Made by a program: the position numbers and the translations under genes
Shown here: positions 1 to 12,195 of the stretch, in pieces
Numbering within the stretch: position 1 is the first letter of the stretch
Layout of the letters: the number at the start of each line of letters is the position of its first letter
Source: Odiellus spinosus
Taxonomy: Eukaryota > Arthropoda > Arachnida > Opiliones > Phalangiidae
Length of the DNA: 64,000 nucleotides
Assembly (NCBI GenBank): GCA_963920705.1
Contig: OY987230.1
Span: forward strand, 15,587,320 to 15,651,319
Reading direction: 5' to 3'
The notes under the pieces: generated by a model
The model's input: the letters and a program-made list of their open reading frames with translations, nothing else
Databases searched by the model: none
Told to the model about the DNA's origin: nothing

Positions 1-3000
1 TACAGAAACTTTGACTTGTGTAATTTCTCCATGGCTGCAAAAATATTTTCCCAATTGAAAACTACATTTTCATTCAACTGATAAAAAATGGACCAAAATT
101 ATACGAATTAACACATCAGAAAATAATCTCGATATCTTTAAAGGAATTCTAGCTAGTTAGTGTAACATTCCTAATTTAAACATTAAAATAGCTAGTGCTC
201 GAAATTGGAAGCCTTGGCTTCTGGCCGCACCGTATAACAACAGAAAGTAACTTGACAAGGCAAGAAGCTCGTCCCATATGCAAATTTTTAGGCTAATTAA
301 TAATTCATTGATATATTCATGTTAGCGTAATTAACATCATGGTTGCGTTAACTCACATTTATTGTAGGTTTCATCTCTTGCCCACGTGACTGTTGTTATT
401 GCGAATATTAAAGCAAGGATCAAAACGTTTATCAAACTGGCTTCCATTTTGCTAAGTTAATGTTTCGAATTTTTACTTCTGCCCGAGAGCGGACAAATAA
501 TTGGGAGATAACCTTATCCGTAATCTAAAATCCCTTTGCGACTGCGTGTAGGTGTTCTCGATTAGTTTACTATTTAGATTACCATAATGAGATAGGAGAA
601 GGGAGGCACTATAGGCAAAGTTTTATTAACCCATCAATAAAATAATATCCTTTAAAATAATTATATCCCCTAAAGAATGAACTTTTAATATTAAATCATT
701 ATCTCCTTATATCTTTATTAATACCAATAAAGTTAGAAAAGTATCCCAAAATTTTTAAATAAATTTTTAAGGGACTAGTTCGTCCAATAGCTCCATGAAA
801 ACGTTTATTATCATAATAAACTTCTTCTCAACCATGAACCAGTCTAGTTAATTAATTTGATATTTATTATAAAAAGTAAAGACTGACTATCGTTAAAACT
901 GTTTTTTAATCGTACAAGTCGTGGTCATCGTAAAAACTGTCTGTAATCCATTTCATATGTTAATCTCCCTACTAACCGGGTACAAAGGTTACTTCTAATT
1001 CATCACAATTTGTTATCATAAGTTCCTTAAATCTATGAGTTAAGTTTTCATGATCTGATTATTATTTTTATTTTATATAATATATTATATAATATATATA
1101 TTATATAATATATTATAATATATATTAAACTAAGGTTTTTGTTATCTGGAAACAATTTTATATTACCTTGAATATGTTTTATAATATTATCGTATTTTAT
1201 TTTATGTGGAATAAATTTTAATTTGATTCGATAATTATTAGCAGCTTTCAAACCTTGATTTAAATATATCAAAATCATTAAGTTTTAACACGTAAAAGCC
1301 TAAACACTCATAGCTCGTATATAACCTTGAGTAAATTAAAATTCAATCTCAATATAGATAGATGGTTAAGTAGAAAATGGATATATATCTTGTCGAACCC
1401 CAAAGATTTTTTAAAGTCTGCTTAAATCTATATTTTATAGACAATTCAATCTACGAAATCCACCAATTAATATTCAACAAGTTTTCGCGTACGTAAAAAG
1501 CCAAGTTAAAATGTAAAGGAGATTCATAAGGGATTTTCCGACACATATTCTGTTCTTAGAAGATAAAGAAATACCTGTGGGTAGTTAAAAAAAAAAATCA
1601 TTTAATAGATTTGGTCAAAAAAGTAACGATAGAAATTTACCTTAGTCGTAACGAAAATGTTACATTATTGGCCAAAACTATACTGATTGAAAATGCGCCT
1701 TTAAATTCTGTTCTTTGAAAAGTTGAAGAAATTCCTGTATTATTTTAAGTAAAAATTGAATGGTTAAATTAAAAGATATATAATGTATGCTATTATTAAT
1801 GAAGTTCATTACAAATACTTAAAAATTTGGAGTCTAAAAATAATTACTTTGTTAACTTATTCTGGGTTGAATTCTGATCACATAGAAAGGGAATTTTTCC
1901 GACATAAATTCCGTTCTTAGAAGTTTAAGAAATACATGTGGGTATATTTTTAACGATGTGGTTTTTACTCATTCTTTTCTTTGGATAGATTAAAATTCGT
2001 ATAAATGATAAAGCTCAATGTTAAAAAATATGTGGTATGTTATTTCGATACGTAGGCAGTATATAACTACAAAAAGTTATACTAAATATTTTATATTGCA
2101 ACAGATGGCAAGGCCTGGTAGTGTTTTAATGTCAACTAAGCAAGGCCGGATTAAGGGATTTGGGGCAGGGGACAAAAATTATACGAGCCCCCTAATTTGA
2201 AAGTTCATCATTCATCGCGCCTTCACTCTGGGAAAATAGTTTAGCCCCCACAATAGCTTCGCGCACAGAAATCATTTCAAATTCAATAACTAACGTCAAG
2301 TTTTCCAAATTTTAGTAAAATAAACGCTCTGATTTGGGTATCACCAGATTTCTTGGGCACCCAGATTGGCTAGCGCCCCTCTTTCCCCATTAATCCGGCC
2401 CTGCAGCTAAGCTTGGGGAATAAAATAAGTTTTACTGTCAGCTTGTAAACATAAATAAATGTAGAGAATATTCTTTGAAACTACATACTTTTTCTACTTA
2501 AATTTTCAAATTTGCGTATCATCAGAAGTATATAAAATCAATTGGTGAAAGTTTCTCTCTCTCAAGCTGCAATATTCGATCGAATTCTGTCGGAATTTTA
2601 CGATTTGGACCATTTTTGACCAAATTTGAAAGTTATTCCTGTTTAGGAAAGCCGATTTCTTTCATTATGTGAGCACAATGAATAGCAGTTCTGACGTCAC
2701 ACACTTAGTTCTTGCAAATGAAATCCATGTGTTTGGCGCGCGTGATCAATTTGGGTCGGGCTGCAAATTTTTTAAACAAAGTTTAAACATGTTTTAGAAA
2801 TATAGCAAGATATAAGTTTTTTTTTTTTTTTTATTTTCAAAATACTCAAAATACCTTTATAGTAATTATCTCCTAAATTATAATCTTATCTAGTGATTAT
2901 ATCTAAGTGTCTACAACGACAAAGTTTGTGTTGAAGGTTATGTTTAGGTTGGGTTACGTTAAGTCTACGTAATTAATAGATAAAGATATTAAGATTCCGG

Positions 3001-4434
3001 CGCCTTGTATGATCTAAATATTAACAAGACCAGAAATTATTTTTGAAGGCCAAAGCAATCCTTTGAAGTTTCTATTTTTAACATTGTCCTTTATGCCAGA
3101 AATAATATTAAAAAAAAAATACAAGGACTTTTAATATTCCACCGGTTCTAGCATTTTTTTATTACTAATATAAAGGGAAAATGAGTACTGTGTTATTCAT
3201 TGAGGTGAAAAAATCGGGCAAATTAAATCTAATAAGCTATCCCCGTCTTCAACAGCACAGATTTTCAAAGGGAAATATGTAACATAAAATGTTTTTGGGC
3301 TTGTTCAACTTGTTGAGTTTTGCGAAATCCTCACTGTGGTTAAAGGCAGGTGACGTAGGAAGTGACGTCTATGCAACAAGAGGAGAAACCATTTTATTTA
3401 CCGTATGTCGCATAGTTTTAAAGGAATCTTAAGCTAGCAGTCGCGGTACTTCGCCTAATTGGAAATGGGGAAATGGGAGGACCTATAACCCTAACCGCTG
3501 GCATTACTTTCTCTTCAGTTCTCCCCATTTTGTCTCATAGGGGCACGATTTCCCTTAACATTTAGAGTCCTCCCTCAATCGTCCATACATTAATTTCTCG
3601 TTGCCGCTCTCTCTCTCGCCTTGAGAAATTCAATTGCGATAGCACTGTAGAAGACTGATTTAATACGATTGATTCCCGGAGAAAGACTCGCTTCCAAATA
3701 GTTCGTGTGTGCAGGGATGGAGAGAAGAGAGATAGTTTTTACTCGCGCTGCCTACGATAAATCGTGAGCATTGAGGCTCGAGATATTCCCGGGGAAAGAT
3801 TAAATCATCGAAATTTTGGCTAGTGCAGAGGCAAGTCGGTGGTCTAGTCCTAAAGGCGTTTTATTATTTTATTTATATTTGCTAAAACTTCTAACAAAAT
3901 TCATAATTTTGGGTACTTGTAGATTGTAAAAATAAATTTAAAATTTATTTTAGCTTTTTGTTTCCCTTTAATTACTCGAGATGGGATGGTAAAGGTCTAT
4001 CGAACACGTATCGATTTCCTTTCAAATATGAATAGAAACCAAGCTTTGTACATGCTGATAACCGATACTGACAATAATTAGCCAAAAAAAAAAAACCAAA
4101 GTGGGGAAGGGCGAGATAAATTCCCGAATGTTTAACCGACCCTCTTCCATAAAACTTTACCTTAACGTGATCTGATTCGATAATCAAATTCTTGAATTTT
4201 ATTCGCTAGGCTTATTTAATTTAAGAAGTGTAGCTAATATGTAATTTTTTTACATATTAGAGAGGCCATTACCTCTAACCGTAACTGGTAACTGGTTCGA
4301 CAATGCCCCTCTAAATTCATACCTGTTACTAGGTTAAAAATCTAAAGTTATATAAGTCGGTTATCAATTTCATTGATATTCATTTACCATTAACACCGCT
4401 AACAAAACGCGGTAAATCTTAGAGATCTTTCGCT
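1..4434. other. Intergenic, no gene recognised
   Basis: AT-rich non-coding DNA upstream of the first P450 gene. Short ORFs here have no recognisable motifs or consistent splice partners. It contains an AT-only palindromic simple repeat at about 1075-1132, a hAT-like miniature element (2141-2403, listed separately) and a T tract near 2818-2833. The promoter of the first P450 must lie in the last few hundred bases, but I could not pick it out. Confidence 0.6.
2141..2403. mobile_element. hAT-like MITE with 8-bp target duplication
   Basis: The ends are terminal inverted repeats: CAAGGCCGGATTAA on the left and the complement of CAGGGCCGGATTAA on the right. They are flanked by an 8-bp direct repeat with one mismatch (CAACTAAG at 2133-2140 and CAGCTAAG at 2404-2411). 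An 8-bp target duplication and a CA(G)-starting terminus are typical of hAT transposons. The 263-bp body has no coding capacity, so this is a non-autonomous copy. Confidence 0.75.
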
Positions 4435-7400
4435 ATGATATTAATTACTGTTTTAGATAAGTTATGGAACATTTTACATTACGTTTTTTCGTGTTTCAAA
4501 ATGATGATACCTTCGAAAAATTGTATTATTGATGAAAGTTCCTTCGACTCGATACCGTGTCTTGGTAAATACCTTTTGACCAGTACTTACGAGATCTTGA
4601 ACCCAATTTTATTTACAAGCCGAAAACTCGGAACCACTACTAGTAAGTGCATCTATTTTAAAGAACCGTTATAAAGGGAGGGTCAAGAGGAAAATCAAAT
4701 GACTTTTTTATCCATTCTTCTATTGTTAATATGATTGCTTTGCGCATTAAAATCTTGGGGAATGTGTCTAAATTGTGTAAACCAAATAGGAAAAGATTCA
4801 GATTTTGGCCTAGAATTAAAAGCAGAGCCTTCGACTAATCAAAAGACATCCCAGCACTTTTGGATTCACAAAATATACGCGCTATAGTTTGTCGCAGCAC
4901 GTGTCGCGGGGATTATACTAGACGCAAGTGTGGCGTCTTTTGATTGGTCGGAGGTTCTTCTTTTAATTCTACTTCAAAATCGGGTTTTAATTTTTTTCTA
5001 AAATGTAGAGGCAATTCCTGAATGTTTTAAATCTTATTTTTTAGAAACCGAATCAATAGAAATATAATTCGAAATCAATCATTTTTCATGGTTATTAAAG
5101 ATACTTGTATTTTGATACTATAGTTTATCTTGGTAAATGATTTCAGCATTTTATTACGGAATAAGTTACGGAATCGGGGAATCGGTGTACAGATTTTGCC
5201 AAGCGTATTTTATGCAAACAGTCCTCGGAATCGGATAACCATTAACTGTTATTCATATTTTTTCAAATATTTTATTTTCGGTTAGATTATTTGTGACTAA
5301 AAAATGGACCGAATTTTACCTAAAACCTTCAGAATCAATTGATTTTTCTTTTTTCGCTCTTTCCCTTAGTATTTTTCCAACTACTTTTCTGAATATTCTT
5401 AATACAGTTGCTTTAGAAATGCTTAACGGAGTACATCATTTGACTGGCAAAAGGGGATTAACCAGATTGCAATTTTTCAACGTAAAATGTTTACTACTGA
5501 CAAAAGCTTCCACAGTTAAGGTTCGAAATGCAGTCCATATCAAGCTTAAAACTTATAACATCACTTGAAACAAACCAAATTTGTCCTAAAATAAATTAGA
5601 CGATTTTGCCCTTAAGGTGACCTTGTAGGGGACGAAATTTAAATACGGGTGTACCGATTATTGAAACCTTTTGCCCAAACTATAGCAAAGCTTGAATTTC
5701 AGAAGTTCCAAGAGCTAGCTGATATTAATAAATGTTTGCTCTACAAAGTACTAAAAAATCAGGTTTTCTGAGCAATTAGAGAACTATCTACGCTTTAAAT
5801 CATAAAATTAGTTTTAACCAGTAATTGTTATTCGAAAGCCTTTCAGATATAATTCGGTATAGTTTATTAGTTTACGAACATAATAGCTCACAATTTTAAT
5901 TATTCAACGAAAATAGTCGCGCCTGCAATTGAGCCTTCAAAACATTACCAACCGTTTAAAAAAGTGGATCATTTTAAATCCATTACACCTGTTTTCTCTA
6001 GGGTCTATAATTTAGATTAATATCAGTTTGTTTTTTTAATTTATCCTATTCTTTAATTTTTAAACCATTTATTTACTGTCTCAGGGACAAAATAATCGAG
6101 CAACTTAAATTTTAAAATATAATTTATATGCTGATGGTATTGAAATTCTGTTCCCACTCACATAATTCAAGGACACTGACACCATATCTCCACCAGACCT
6201 TAGAATGTAAAAGTGTTCGTAAAACACTCTTTAATTCATACAGAACTATCTTTCGCACTCAATTTAGGCCTTATTACGATGCAAAGAAAATGTGTCAAAA
6301 TCTCCCCAATACTCTTTTATGAAACCATGGCTGCGCAATTGTTTGCTTACAAGGTAATTATGTATTTTAAAAATATAATTTATATTCAAAAGCATATTGG
6401 AAAGGTCTATTGTACTCTATATAATCTAATTTATCTACTAATAGTCCTAGTTTACACCAAAGGAGGAGTAATAAAAAGGGAATATAAAAATTTAATTTTA
6501 CATATACCATAAGGGTTTTCAAAAGTGTAACTTAATATAATGAATACCGATGATTTCATTTAACTTAGTGATAAAGCTACATGGAGAGTTCATCGAAAAC
6601 TGTTAGCGCCGACTGTCTACCCTAAAATTATCGAGTCCTATTTGCCGATATTTAAAGAACAAGCTTTAATTTTGACGGACAAGTTAAAACAGCGTCAAAA
6701 CAAACCTATAAACGCCGTCGATATTATGAGCTTCTGCACCCTTGATATCATTGGAGGTAATTGTGTAGTTTCAACCAACAAACTTTTGTTTCATCTAGGG
6801 ACAATTCTCTCGACCTCAGAGTGCATTTTAAAATATTTGTAATCAGGTTGACTTCATTAACGGTGGTTTCAGTTTTGCCAATATTTGAGAGTCAAAAACT
6901 GCCCCAAAACTAGGCTCCCTCCCCATTATAAAAACAATTGACTCCTCGGAAAATGTCTTCATTTCTTTGAGAGCACCAAAAATATAGCTAAATTTTAACT
7001 CTTTCCAGAAGCCGATGAAACCCTCCTTTGAAGTCTATTACTCCGGGTCTTGTCTACCCCTCTCCGTATGGATTATTCTCAAAAGGCGCGATTCGTACGC
7101 CTCCTAACGGTAGATGTTTTCGGAGGGGGAGTTCGTCGAGCGAATATCTCTAGCAGCCTTAGAGTTCGTCCAAAAACGTCGTCGTTTGTGGAGAGAGAGA
7201 ATTTCCAATTTTCCGTAGACAGGGGGGATGAAGTAGGACCCCTTCTAACTCGTAAAATTGGAACATTGGAGTAGTAGACTTCAAAGGAGGGTTTCATCGG
7301 CTTCTGCTCTTTCCTGCATCTGAGCCCCAGGCGAACTAAGCAAAGCATGGAGACATTACGCTCTAAAGTTTCCCATTAATTGTTCTATCGTGCCCCTGCC

Positions 7401-10037
7401 CTGTAGGCACTAGTCTGTTTTTCTTCAGGATAAATTGTTGAAAATATTTAGCGTAGCCACAAAATTTTCAAAATAGTTAAAAACCCCGCAAAAACCACTT
7501 TAATTTGATAAAAACTCCCATTTTCCAAAACAAACAAAAAATACCACAAATTATTATTTATCCCACGAATTGCCAACACTGGTTGGATAGAACTGTATTG
7601 AAGCAATATTTATTATGAGGTTTTTGTAAAAGTAAGGATATGTTACGGAGTTAAAAACTTGTTTGAAAACGTTATGAATATGCAAGAAAGTCCCTCATTA
7701 TGCGATATTTTTTGGACCATGTCACTATGTGAATTCCCTCCAATTCGATTCAGTCGTTAAGACTTTTTAATTGCTAGAAATTAAAAAGATTTTGATCACT
7801 TTAATTTAGAAACCGCTATGGGAGTACAACTGGGTCTTCAAAAAGTCGAAGATTCGGTCTATTTGGACAGTGTCCACACGTACGATAATTTTAAATATTA
7901 ACCGAATTGAAAGTGGTTTATAAAATTACATTTATGTTTGGGTTTTTTTTTTTTTTTTTCCCCCGCAGTCTTAGCTTCTGTTGTATCGATCGTATAGGCA
8001 AAGTTTGGTATTGGCCGTACTGGTTATTTAAATTGTTCCCTCAGGGTCGAGAATGGACCAAAGCACTTAACTACACTCGCAGTTTTACCATGAAAGTAAT
8101 TATCCTACGTATTTGATAAGAATCAAAATTAGGAGGTATAATTGTCTATATAAAATCTAATCGAACGAGATATCTTTTTAAGATAATCGAGGAGCGAAAA
8201 CGAGAACTTTTGAAGGAGATATCGGACGGTAATAACAATAACCACGAGCGGAAGTCCAGCCTTGATGGTTCACTATCTAAAAATAGACATTTATCATTCC
8301 TCGATTTGGCGCTGGAGTTGCATTTAAATGATAAACGTTTTACGATCGAAGACGTTCAAGACGAAGTTGAAGTTTTTCTATTAGGAGTAAATTTATTACC
8401 ATAATTTCGCGTATCGGGCAAGGACAAAAACTTTTATGTTTGTGCAGTCGTGCGTGGTTTTGCTTGGTTTTGATTTCAATGCATGTAAATGGTCTTTCTT
8501 CGTGGTCTGATTTTTAAACTTAAATTAGCTTCGTTCACACTAAAGACTTTCAAAAAGTTTTAAACAATTTTAGAAAGGTCAAACTATAATATTTCGGGAT
8601 CCCCTTCGTAGATCTTTGATCAAGAAAAATATTGTATTAAAAAGTCGATTTGAACATTCGAAATTGTTTGAAAACATTTTCAGTAGCTTTACTGATTTTA
8701 TATGATTGTTTTAAATTTGAGCTTAGCAGTTGATACCTTTTGGTTCAAATTTCGTTAAGAGTACGGTAATGGTACTAAAAATACTAAGGAACAGAGTAGT
8801 AGGTGAACTAGAATTTTTCGAGAGACTTAACTTTTAATTTTTGCGCTCATGGCGAGAAACCCAATATTGTTTAGATATGTTACTAATTTCACTATAATTT
8901 CGAGACGACTTCGGTGGGAGCCCTTTTTCTACGCATGAATGATACTGATCCTTTAATTTAGCACGCATTTTCGGCTTCTAGAAAAGTCAGAGAGAAATTT
9001 GTCCACATAGTTGATGAATATTATAAAAACACTTATCATCTCATCAGGGACACGAAACCTCGGCTATGACTATGAGTTGGGCACTATTCTTGCTGGGACA
9101 AAATAAGAGCGCTTTAGAAAAAGTACACGAAGAGCTAGATGACATTTTCGGAGCCGATCCCGAAGTCCCGTTGGAATTGGATCAAACCAAGGATTTGAAG
9201 TACTTGGAATGCGTCATTAAAGAAGCCGCTCGTTTATATCCACCGGTTCCAATCATAGGGCGAACTCTGGACCAGCCACTGATAATAGGTTTGAGAATAA
9301 TAAAAAATAGGTCATTTGCACGTGATAAGAAATTTCTAATACTCGCGTAATGTCACGATGTGTAGATGGTAAACTGGTTCCCAAAGGAACCAACTGCGTT
9401 ATCAACGTAAACCAAGTCCATCGAGATACCGATTTGTATTCCAATCCTGAAGAATTCATCCCAGAACGCTTTCTACCCAATGGGGAATCCATTTTAGATC
9501 CTTACGGCTTTTTGGCTTTTTCAGCCGGACCTAGAGGATGTCCTGGTAGGAAATAATCGGCTTAAGTAGATAATTATATGAAAAGACTGCTACTTCGTGC
9601 CTTGAAGAACAGTTTCACAAAGTAGCACTCTCTTTTTGCAATTAACTACTTATTCAAATTTTAACACCGCAGGAAAGTTTAACATTTATGAATCTATACC
9701 TTCTCAGTTCTGCAAGTTAGGCTTATATGATTTCCATACGTAATTGAAAGATAGTACTTCGTCTGCTTAAATCTCTCTCCTAGCTATTAAGAATGCTAAG
9801 CCTAATTTGAGGCGAATGAGTTATATATCTTTTAAATATACAGTATTTTAACGGATTCCTGATGAATGTTTCTTTCAAGGACCGAAATTCGCCATACTTC
9901 AAATGAAAGTGGTTCTTAGTAGTATCCTGAGACGTTTCACAGTATCATCTGACATCCCACGTGACAAAATGATATTGGGATTTGATATGGTCCTAAGTCC
10001 TAAAGGTGGTATTTGGGTTACATTTCTCCCTAGATAA
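4435..10037 (+). CDS. Cytochrome P450, CYP4-like (copy A), 10 exons, 524 aa
   Basis: Haem-thiolate monooxygenase, expected on the ER membrane and acting on lipids or xenobiotics with NADPH-P450 reductase. Exons: 4435-4642, 5408-5520, 6268-6353, 6569-6756, 7810-7879, 7969-8095, 8183-8386, 9048-9288, 9366-9545, 9880-10037. All junctions are GT-AG and in phase. Visible motifs are the helix-C WRVHRK (about residue 141), the clan-4 signature ETAMGV, the I-helix GGHETS (about 333), the K-helix EAAR (about 391), PERF, and the haem loop FSAGPRGCPG with the ligand Cys at about 471. The protein ends 53 residues later at TAA, a normal position. The start is the first ATG of an exon encoding a hydrophobic N-terminus. 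The Pro-rich hinge is weak (SIPCLG instead of PGP). Intron 4 carries a hAT-like MITE. It is paralogous to the next gene, with identical lengths for exons 2-6 and the last exon. The subfamily cannot be assigned by eye. Confidence 0.92.
7006..7306. mobile_element. hAT-like MITE in intron 4 of P450 copy A
   Basis: A 301-bp element with about 39-bp terminal inverted repeats starting CAGAAGCCGATGAAAC; the two arms differ at one base. The direct repeat CTCTTTC flanks it at 6999-7005 and 7307-7313, or CTCTTTCC if one base of the terminus is counted, consistent with a hAT-type 7-8 bp target duplication. Open frames run through both strands of it but only reflect the palindromic sequence. A truncated second copy lies in an intron of P450 copy B. 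Confidence 0.85.
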
Positions 10038-11692
10038 ATGTTCCCTGATTAGGGTCCTTGACCTATTACGAATGGTGCAACATTTTCCGTATAGTCAGAC
10101 CCATTCCTGATATAAATAATTACCAAAAATATGTCATTATGTCTGAAGTCAGTGGACGTACACGTTACTATATTTAAATTTTAAGGTGATGTATGAACTC
10201 CGAAGTGATCTTTTGCTCCAAGGGAGAACTTTTATTACAAATAATTTACACAAACCACTAAATATATAATCTTAGTATTCGTTTGGGTTTGCGTCCCACT
10301 TGCACATTTTCATTTGCGCGGTTCCCATTTGCGCAGTTTGCCATTCGAGCTGTCCACAATAGGGACAAGCTAGTTCGAGTGATAAACTAACTTAACCTAA
10401 CTTATAATATAACAAGAGGAACAGGCTAGTTCGAGTGATTAACTAACCTAACTTAACGTAACCTAACATAACCTGCAAATGAACACTGCGCAAATGAAAA
10501 AACCGCAAATGGAAACTGTGGAAATGAAAAAAGCGCAAATGGAAACTGCGGAAATGAAAAAAGCGCAAATGGAAACTGCGGAAATGAAAAACTGCGCAAA
10601 ATGAACTGCGCAAGTGGAACCTTACCTTCGTTTGCGCTACCAGAGAATGTATCCTTTTTCCTTTTTGTTTATGATGTTTAAGCATGTTGACACCAATGCC
10701 AGTATTCCTTCATTTTTGTTTCGAATGTTAATAATTGAAATTATATGCATATCTATAGTTCATAATATTTAATAAAATTATTGTTGTTCATATTAAATTC
10801 AGATTTATTTTTATCAAAGAGAATAATAATCGCGGTATATACTTCCTACTCGAGGGAAGTTGCCCAGTCTACTTCTTTTCCTATGAGGTTTAGCATTGTG
10901 TACAAATCCGCCGCAACTATTGGAACTTAATATAAAATTAATGAGATTTGAGTAGCATTTTCGGAAAGATCGTTGAAAAACGATTTAAAATATATATTCA
11001 TATCATAGAAAAAATTACACGAACGGAAAAAAACTTTTTTAAAACAATATCTTTTCCGCTTGTACTATTTCATAACATAGACTCTAAAATATTGAAGAGA
11101 CAATCTCATTCTGGCACGTGATAGGCTGCATTCTTACCGTATTTTTTTGAAAGTACCTAATCGAGAAAGTAATACCTTTCGTAAAAAAGTTATCTTTAAT
11201 TATGTTCCAAAAATCAAACTAGTTCATCACTTCTATTTCAAACACGTCAAACACGTCAAATCAGAGGTGTAAAATTTTGAATAGAGCTAAAAAAACTGAA
11301 ACTACAATCCTTGGAAACAATGGTGGCAGCCTCAACTTTAAATTAATTACCGCACTCGCGTTTCATCGTATCTGCATCATTAAGAATTGCTTGTACTTGA
11401 AAATACACCATTGAGACTTGCGTGCCGAATGTTAATGCAGGCACCTGATCTCCAAAAGGTCATGTGTACAAATCCGTATTAGCTAGAGCTCTCTATCTCT
11501 TCTATAAAATCTCTCAAGGAAAGCCTAAAGCAATTAAATTCCGAGAATATGAAACTTTACTCTTATATCACTGAAAAATCCCTGAACGTTTTTTATGATT
11601 TTTTTTATTTTCATTTTTACCGGTATTTATTTTTACACGTTTAAAATATTTCTTTACTTTGTATCATTTTGTCGAAAAGTAAGGTTAGGATC
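10038..11692. other. Intergenic spacer between the two P450 genes
   Basis: No coding exon recognised. It contains duplicated CTAGTTCGAGTGAT motifs next to irregular TAACCTAAC-type strings (about 10370-10472) and a 30-bp minisatellite (about 10474-10620). The 3' end of copy A and the promoter of copy B must lie here. I see no convincing TATA box or polyadenylation pair. Confidence 0.55.
10474..10620. repeat. 30-bp minisatellite
   Basis: Degenerate tandem units containing GCGCAAATGGAAACTGCGG recur at 30-bp spacing (for example at 10504, 10534 and 10564). Because 30 is divisible by three, this leaves a spurious open frame on the minus strand. Confidence 0.85.
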
Positions 11693-12152
11693 ATGTACGA
11701 TCTTACGGAAAGTATCTTTTCACCTTTAGTAAAGTTATATAATTTAATTTATAATTTCATTATAAATACGATTAATATTAATCGATCGTTGAAACATATT
11801 CCCGGTGTCGAAGGAAATATTCTTCTTTCGTCGTTTAAGTTCTTAAAATTAATGTTTAGTGGTCGTACTCCGTTTTTTACAACATGCGTTTGTAAGTCTT
11901 CTATTTTTTTTTTACTAATTTTAGTTTATTAAAGACTTGATTATTTCATCAAAGAAAACTGAGGGGTCCGACACTCTCCTAAATTGTGTACGAAATTTGA
12001 AATCTTCGAATTTTTGGGTTCAGATTCGAATATTTCGCCCAAAATTCGTAAATTTACTAAGATTCAAAAATTTGATGATGATTCGAAGATTCGATTGAAA
12101 TTCGATGGTGATTCGAAGATTCGATTGAAATTCGAAAATTCGATTGAAATTC

Positions 12153-12195
<43 letters not shown>

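Noticed and set aside
7050-7348. Frames open on both strands in P450 copy A intron 4
   Set aside because: They arise from the inverted-repeat MITE; neither fits the P450 splice pattern.
10370-10472. TAACCTAAC-like strings resembling insect telomere repeat
   Set aside because: Irregular and only a few units, inside a gene cluster; more likely simple-sequence drift than an interstitial telomere.
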